Position numbers and translations under genes: made by a program | Shown: one piece after another, positions 15,211 to 19,106 of the stretch | How the letters are laid out: every line of letters starts with the position of its first letter | Position numbering within the stretch: position 1 is the stretch's first letter | Assembly (NCBI GenBank): GCA_964007875.1 | Contig: CAXGAH010000028.1 | Location: 1 to 19,106, forward strand | DNA length: 19,106 nt | DNA from: UBA1275 sp002323515 | GTDB taxonomy: Bacteria; Bacteroidota; Rhodothermia; Balneolales; Balneolaceae | Direction of reading: 5' to 3' | The notes under the pieces: generated by a model | The model's database searches: none | What the model saw: only the letters and a program-made list of their open reading frames with translations | What the model was told of the DNA's origin: nothing

Positions 15211-17623
15211 AATTTTATTTTTTTTTGCTACACTATTCATATGGCAAAATAATTATATCTACTCCCAAGAGTTCATTTTGTCAGGTAAAGTACAAGATAC
15301 ATCAGGTAATGACCTACCAGATATCGTTATATATTCTAATCAAATTAATCAATATTCAATTAGTGATAGTTTAGGCAATTTTGAATTTATTTATAAGAAA
15401 CCTAGCCTTGTTAAATTATATGCAAGCGGACTAAACATAATTCCAGACAGCATAACTGTTGATTTAGCTTTAACAACAAAGATTGTATTTGTAGTAAATT
15501 ACCAATCTGTTGAATTATCCGAAATTACTGTTCTTAATCAAAATAGTATATATAATACTCGATTCCTCAGATCAGTAGAGGACTTTGGTATTTATGAGGC
15601 AAAAAAATCTGATGTTATTAATCTAAAGGATTTAATTGCAAATAAATCAAATAACAACGCCCGACAAATTTATAGTAAAGTATCGAGTATAAATATATGG
15701 GAAAGTGACTATTTTGGATTGCAGTTAGATATTGGAGGAAGAGGTCTAAGCCCAAATAGATCTTCAAATTTTAATACACGCCAAAATAACTACGAAATTA
15801 GTGCTGATCCTCTAGGTTATCCTGAAAGCTATTATACCCCCCCATCACAAGCAGTAGATCAAATTCAACTGGTAAGAGGCGCGGGCGCGCTGCAATATGG
15901 AACACAGTTTGGTGGATTACTAAACTTCATAATGAAAGACGGAGAAAATAGCGATCCGATTAATGTAGAATTATCACAAAGCTATGATAATCATGGAACC
16001 TTTAGTTCATACAACAGCCTATACGGTGGGGCTAAGAGACTAAATTATTTTCTTTACCTACAACATAAAAAAGGTGACGGTTGGAGAGAAAATTCAAGTA
16101 TCAAACAGTATGGCTTTTATGCTTCCATGAATTACAGATTTAGCAAAGATTTTCGAGTATATCTCGAGTATACGCATATGAATTATGTTAGTCAGCAGCC
16201 TGGCGGACTCACTGATGTGAATTTCTATATCAATCCAAAATTATCAAATAGAAACCGAAATTGGTTCAATGTAAATTGGAATCTTTATTCAAATAAAATT
16301 GAATATTCTCCATTGAATAGACTAAAGATAAATAATACCATATATGGCCTTATTGCTAGTAGAAAATCAATAGGATTATTAGATGATCCTACGGTCATAG
16401 ATAATATTGGGAATCGCGATTTATTAGATGGTAGTTTTGATAATCTTGGAATCGAAACGCGTATTCAATACGATATACCACTAAAAAATAATTTGAACAA
16501 TACAATTCTATTAGGTTCTAAACTGTATAGAGGTGAAACTAACTTCAAACAAGCAATAGGTAGTGCTGGATATGACGCGGATTTTAGTGAGTTAGATACA
16601 ACAATTTTTTCAAAACCAAAATCTGATTTTAAATTTCCAAATTATAACAATGCAATATTTTTAGAGTCTATCATTAGATTAAATAAAAACATAAGCCTTG
16701 TCCCGGGATTCAGATATGAACATATTAAAACCGAATCAAATGGCTATTACACAAATAATAAAAAATTAAACAGTTTTGAAGATTTTGTAGAGGAAGTAAT
16801 AAAAGATACTCTATCTGAAAGTCGAAGTATATTTATTTATGGAATTGGCCTATCTATTAGAAATAACGTATTTACTGAATTCTATGCTAATGCAACATCA
16901 AACTATCGTGCTATAAACTTCTCAGATATTCAAATTCAAACGAACACACAAATTGTAGACAAAGAGATAAAGGATGAATCAGGATTTACCATTGACATAG
17001 GAATGCGAAAAAATAATCGATCATTATCAAAGTATGATTTCTCCCTTTTTTATACACGGTATTCAAACAAAATTGGAGACATAATTGATGATGGACTTCG
17101 AGTGAGAACAAATATTGGCTCAGCACAAATTTTTGGTGTAGAGTTTCATTATGAAAAAAATCTAAATATATATACTATCCTAGATAAATTTGATGCATTT
17201 AATTTTTATTTGAATGGATCAATAAACCAAGGAAGGTATATAGAAATTAATGATAGACAACAATCATTCGTTAGTAGTGGTAATAATATTGAAGAAATAC
17301 CTAAATATAACTTTAAGACAGGTATTTATATTTTGAAAAATAAGATGGCATTTAGTATTCAATCACAGTTTATAGGATCTCAGTTTTCAGATGCAGCAAA
17401 CACCAAAGAATCAATTCAGGGTATATATGGAATAATTCCAAATTATTATGTTATTGATTTTTCATATGAATATATGATTAATGATTACATAACTATCCAT
17501 TTAGATATTAATAATTTGACCAATAATTATTTCTTTACTAGAAGGGCATCCGCATATCCTGGACCAGGTATTATACCTGCTGCCAATCGTACATTAAATT
17601 TAGCACTTATAATGGCATTGTAA
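15194..17623 (+). CDS. TonB-dependent outer-membrane receptor, FecA-like
   Basis: An 809-residue outer-membrane receptor for energised uptake, probably of an iron chelate. Residues 1-25 are a signal peptide ending SQ; 27-105 form a carboxypeptidase-regulatory-like beta domain typical of FCB-group receptors; the plug follows (about 130-250), with LDIGGRGLSPNRSSNFN, the PLGYPESYYTPP block and IQLVRGAGALQYGTQFGG, an arrangement like FecA (ferric citrate) rather than SusC. The rest is a 22-strand barrel rich in alternating aromatic residues, ending in the ANRTLNLALIMAL strand. No separate signalling domain of FecA/FecR type is seen, so sigma-factor control is not expected. The start ATG lies within the last codons of the VKGC-like gene. 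The ligand cannot be read from the sequence; the adjacent imelysin-like and DUF4856 lipoproteins suggest iron. Confidence 0.93.
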   Translation: MILNLRILFFFATLFIWQNNYIYSQEFILSGKVQDTSGNDLPDIVIYSNQINQYSISDSLGNFEFIYKKPSLVKLYASGLNIIPDSITVDLALTTKIVFVVNYQSVELSEITVLNQNSIYNTRFLRSVEDFGIYEAKKSDVINLKDLIANKSNNNARQIYSKVSSINIWESDYFGLQLDIGGRGLSPNRSSNFNTRQNNYEISADPLGYPESYYTPPSQAVDQIQLVRGAGALQYGTQFGGLLNFIMKDGENSDPINVELSQSYDNHGTFSSYNSLYGGAKRLNYFLYLQHKKGDGWRENSSIKQYGFYASMNYRFSKDFRVYLEYTHMNYVSQQPGGLTDVNFYINPKLSNRNRNWFNVNWNLYSNKIEYSPLNRLKINNTIYGLIASRKSIGLLDDPTVIDNIGNRDLLDGSFDNLGIETRIQYDIPLKNNLNNTILLGSKLYRGETNFKQAIGSAGYDADFSELDTTIFSKPKSDFKFPNYNNAIFLESIIRLNKNISLVPGFRYEHIKTESNGYYTNNKKLNSFEDFVEEVIKDTLSESRSIFIYGIGLSIRNNVFTEFYANATSNYRAINFSDIQIQTNTQIVDKEIKDESGFTIDIGMRKNNRSLSKYDFSLFYTRYSNKIGDIIDDGLRVRTNIGSAQIFGVEFHYEKNLNIYTILDKFDAFNFYLNGSINQGRYIEINDRQQSFVSSGNNIEEIPKYNFKTGIYILKNKMAFSIQSQFIGSQFSDAANTKESIQGIYGIIPNYYVIDFSYEYMINDYITIHLDINNLTNNYFFTRRASAYPGPGIIPAANRTLNLALIMAL

Positions 17624-17736
17624 GCAAGGAATTTACACTTACTACACTTTGAATTTTAAAGCCTTATCTATATCTATAACTGGTTTCACAAACGCTGTTC
17701 GTATTTTAAACACTCATTAACCATCTTGATTTCGCA

Positions 17737-18696
17737 ATGAAAGAGGTATTTGGAATAACCATAGTATTAATCTTACAGTTATTTTTTTTTTCCTGTAAGA
17801 CACCAGAAAATACGGATGAATATTCCGCCATTGATTTCACCTTAATTGTAATACCAGATACTCAATACATGGTAATGAATACTGATTATATGGGGCAAAA
17901 TTTAAATCAATTTATTGCAAAAGCACATTGGATTAAATCAAAAAAAGATTCGCTAAATATTGCATATGTAGCTCATGTGGGAGATTTAGTTGAAGATGGT
18001 GATAGAGAGCATGAATGGGCTAACGCAAATATTCCAATGAGTATAATTGAAAGTACTGGTATTCCATATGGTATTGCTCCAGGCAATCATGATTTAAATG
18101 ATTGGAAGAATGGGGGAAATAACAACACATATTTCAAAAGTTATAATGATAATTACAGTAAAGACAGGTACCAAAAACATGTTTTAGGTTTCCAAAACGG
18201 TTTTCCAATTGGTACAGCAATTAATCATTATACTTTCTTTAACTCTGGAAGCCTTGAGTTTATGGTTTTAAATTTGCAATACTACCCCTCTATTGAAGTA
18301 TTACAATGGGCAAATCAAATACTTAAAACATTTCCTAAGAAAAGAGTCATAATAAATACTCATGATGTAAATGCCCCAGGTATTTATGATTTAGTTAATT
18401 CTCATAATAATGTATTTCTGGTTGTAAATGGACATTATTGTGAGAGAGAATGGGTAAAAAAGAATGTCCGATCCAATGGCACAGTTTGGATGGATATTCT
18501 ATCAAATTATCAGATTGATGGAAGTGATGGGTGGGTACAGTGTACAGGTGGTAATAATGGTATTGCTGAGGGTATCTTCCGTTATTATGTTTTTAAACCA
18601 TCCATGGATATTATTGTGGCCTATACTTATTCACCAATATCAAAAACATATAAAAATGGTCGTACATCGTATTTTTCTTGGGAGTATGAAATGTAA
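17737..18696 (+). CDS. Lipoprotein metallophosphoesterase (calcineurin-like)
   Basis: A 319-residue predicted lipoprotein with a short signal peptide and lipobox FFSC (Cys20). The calcineurin-like metal-site motifs are in order: PDTQY (Asp41, Gln43 where many members have His), HVGDLVEDGD (GDxxxD at 82-87), PGNHD (116-119), INTHD (His209) and NGHYCE (His233). The last motif is normally GHxH; here the second His is replaced by Cys235, a variant seen in the DTQ-type branch. It is probably an exported phosphoesterase, possibly supplying phosphate; the substrate is unknown. It lies 113 bases after the receptor gene on the same strand with no clear terminator between them, so it may be co-transcribed or independent. 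The 113-base gap shows no strong feature. Confidence 0.85.
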   Translation: MKEVFGITIVLILQLFFFSCKTPENTDEYSAIDFTLIVIPDTQYMVMNTDYMGQNLNQFIAKAHWIKSKKDSLNIAYVAHVGDLVEDGDREHEWANANIPMSIIESTGIPYGIAPGNHDLNDWKNGGNNNTYFKSYNDNYSKDRYQKHVLGFQNGFPIGTAINHYTFFNSGSLEFMVLNLQYYPSIEVLQWANQILKTFPKKRVIINTHDVNAPGIYDLVNSHNNVFLVVNGHYCEREWVKKNVRSNGTVWMDILSNYQIDGSDGWVQCTGGNNGIAEGIFRYYVFKPSMDIIVAYTYSPISKTYKNGRTSYFSWEYEM

Positions 18697-18829
18697 TTAA
18701 AGAATAGTTAAGAGTGTTTTAACAATAAATCAAGAGATTAGCAGATAAATAAATTTTTTCGGCCATTCCTTAACTTTAATATCACATGTGACTTGATAGA
18801 ATTTCTCCCACATGTTATGATTAGTTGTA

Positions 18830-19054
18830 CTAATTAGAAACCCGCATCGTATTATCTAGTGCAATGATCACAAGTGCCAAATCTGAAGGTCCGGATGCTG
18901 TATATCGTACTCCCGCATAGGGAGTAGGACCATATCTGCCTGGATTAAAAATTACAGAATAATCTCTAGCTAAACTTGGAGTTTCAACATGCGTTATGTT
19001 TCTTAATGCAACATCATTGCCTACTATAATGATATCGATATAATTGTCACCTAA
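18830..19054 (-). pseudogene. Decayed 3' gene fragment, family not recognised
   Basis: On the minus strand an open frame of 74 codons ends in TAG at 18830-18832 and reads like protein (for example DIIIVGNDVALRNITHV, then GRYGPTPYAGVRYTASG and SDLALVIIALDN). It has no plausible start codon, and the region upstream (19055-19106) has stops in all three frames. This fits the C-terminal remnant of a lost gene rather than an active one. I do not recognise the family; the composition suggests a beta-rich exported protein. The 133 bases between the phosphoesterase and this fragment contain only a weak hairpin (GTTAA/TTAAC at 18707-18723) and the 10-base palindrome TCACATGTGA (18782-18791). Confidence 0.35.
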
Positions 19055-19106
19055 CTAGAAAATTACTCTTAGTTAAATAGTTACTCTTCTAAGTTTTCTT
19101 CCTGGT

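Noticed and set aside
15194..17623. SusC-type glycan receptor
   Set aside because: No SusD partner follows, and the plug sequence (LDIGGRG, GYPESYYTPP, LVRGAGALQYG) matches the FecA-like type.
18464..18700. Plus-strand open frame overlapping the end of the metallophosphoesterase
   Set aside because: Out-of-frame shadow of the phosphoesterase C-terminus.
18782..18791. 10-base palindrome TCACATGTGA
   Set aside because: Short, isolated, and not upstream of any supported start codon; likely chance.

Overview
The window comes from an AT-rich, aerobic, Gram-negative bacterium, most likely of the Bacteroidota/Balneolota (FCB) group. This is inferred from the protein families (DUF4856 lipoprotein, imelysin-like lipoprotein, FecA-like TonB-dependent receptor with an N-terminal carboxypeptidase-regulatory-like domain), from the compact heme operon and from the ferrochelatase type. 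No rRNA or intact tRNA is present, so the taxonomic call rests on protein character only.

Layout. At the left edge (1-68) is the last 21 codons of a plus-strand gene that looks like the tail of cysteinyl-tRNA synthetase. It is convergent with a minus-strand YeeZ-like NAD(P)-binding protein (101-868). From 939 to 10446 runs an almost gapless plus-strand heme cluster in the order hemH-hemG-hemA-hemC-hemD-hemE-hemF-hemB-hemL. It covers every step from glutamyl-tRNA to protoheme (HemA, HemL, HemB, HemC, HemD, HemE, HemF, HemG, HemH) except the housekeeping glutamyl-tRNA synthetase. Most junctions are 1-8 base overlaps or a few bases, so translation is probably coupled. Only the hemG-hemA gap (85 bases) could hold an internal promoter. 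A 15-base sequence with an 11-base direct-repeat architecture occurs 60 bases before hemH and 53 bases before hemA, the two places where transcription could begin.

At 10447-10770 is a non-coding junction. It holds a weak terminator candidate and, on the minus strand, a clearly tRNA-shaped but decayed sequence. Beyond it the DNA becomes visibly more AT-rich and the gene content changes to an accessory surface/iron-type module. This module has a DCC thiol-disulfide protein on the minus strand (10771-11184), a divergent regulatory gap with two strong palindromes, then a plus-strand series: DUF4856 lipoprotein, imelysin-like lipoprotein, a bacterial homologue of vitamin K-dependent gamma-carboxylase (HTTM/VKGC) and a FecA-like TonB-dependent receptor. 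The imelysin/VKGC gap contains a tandem duplication of about 75 bases carrying two hairpins. A lipoprotein metallophosphoesterase (17737-18696) and a decayed gene fragment on the minus strand (18830-19054) close the window.

How it works together. The first half makes heme aerobically (O2-dependent HemF and HemY-type oxidase). The second half plausibly imports iron or an iron chelate through the outer membrane, with two surface or periplasmic lipoproteins as partners. The most unusual part is a gamma-carboxylase/epoxidase-like integral membrane enzyme translationally overlapping the receptor, with a DCC redox protein divergently encoded. That set is the best candidate for a poorly described system in this window.
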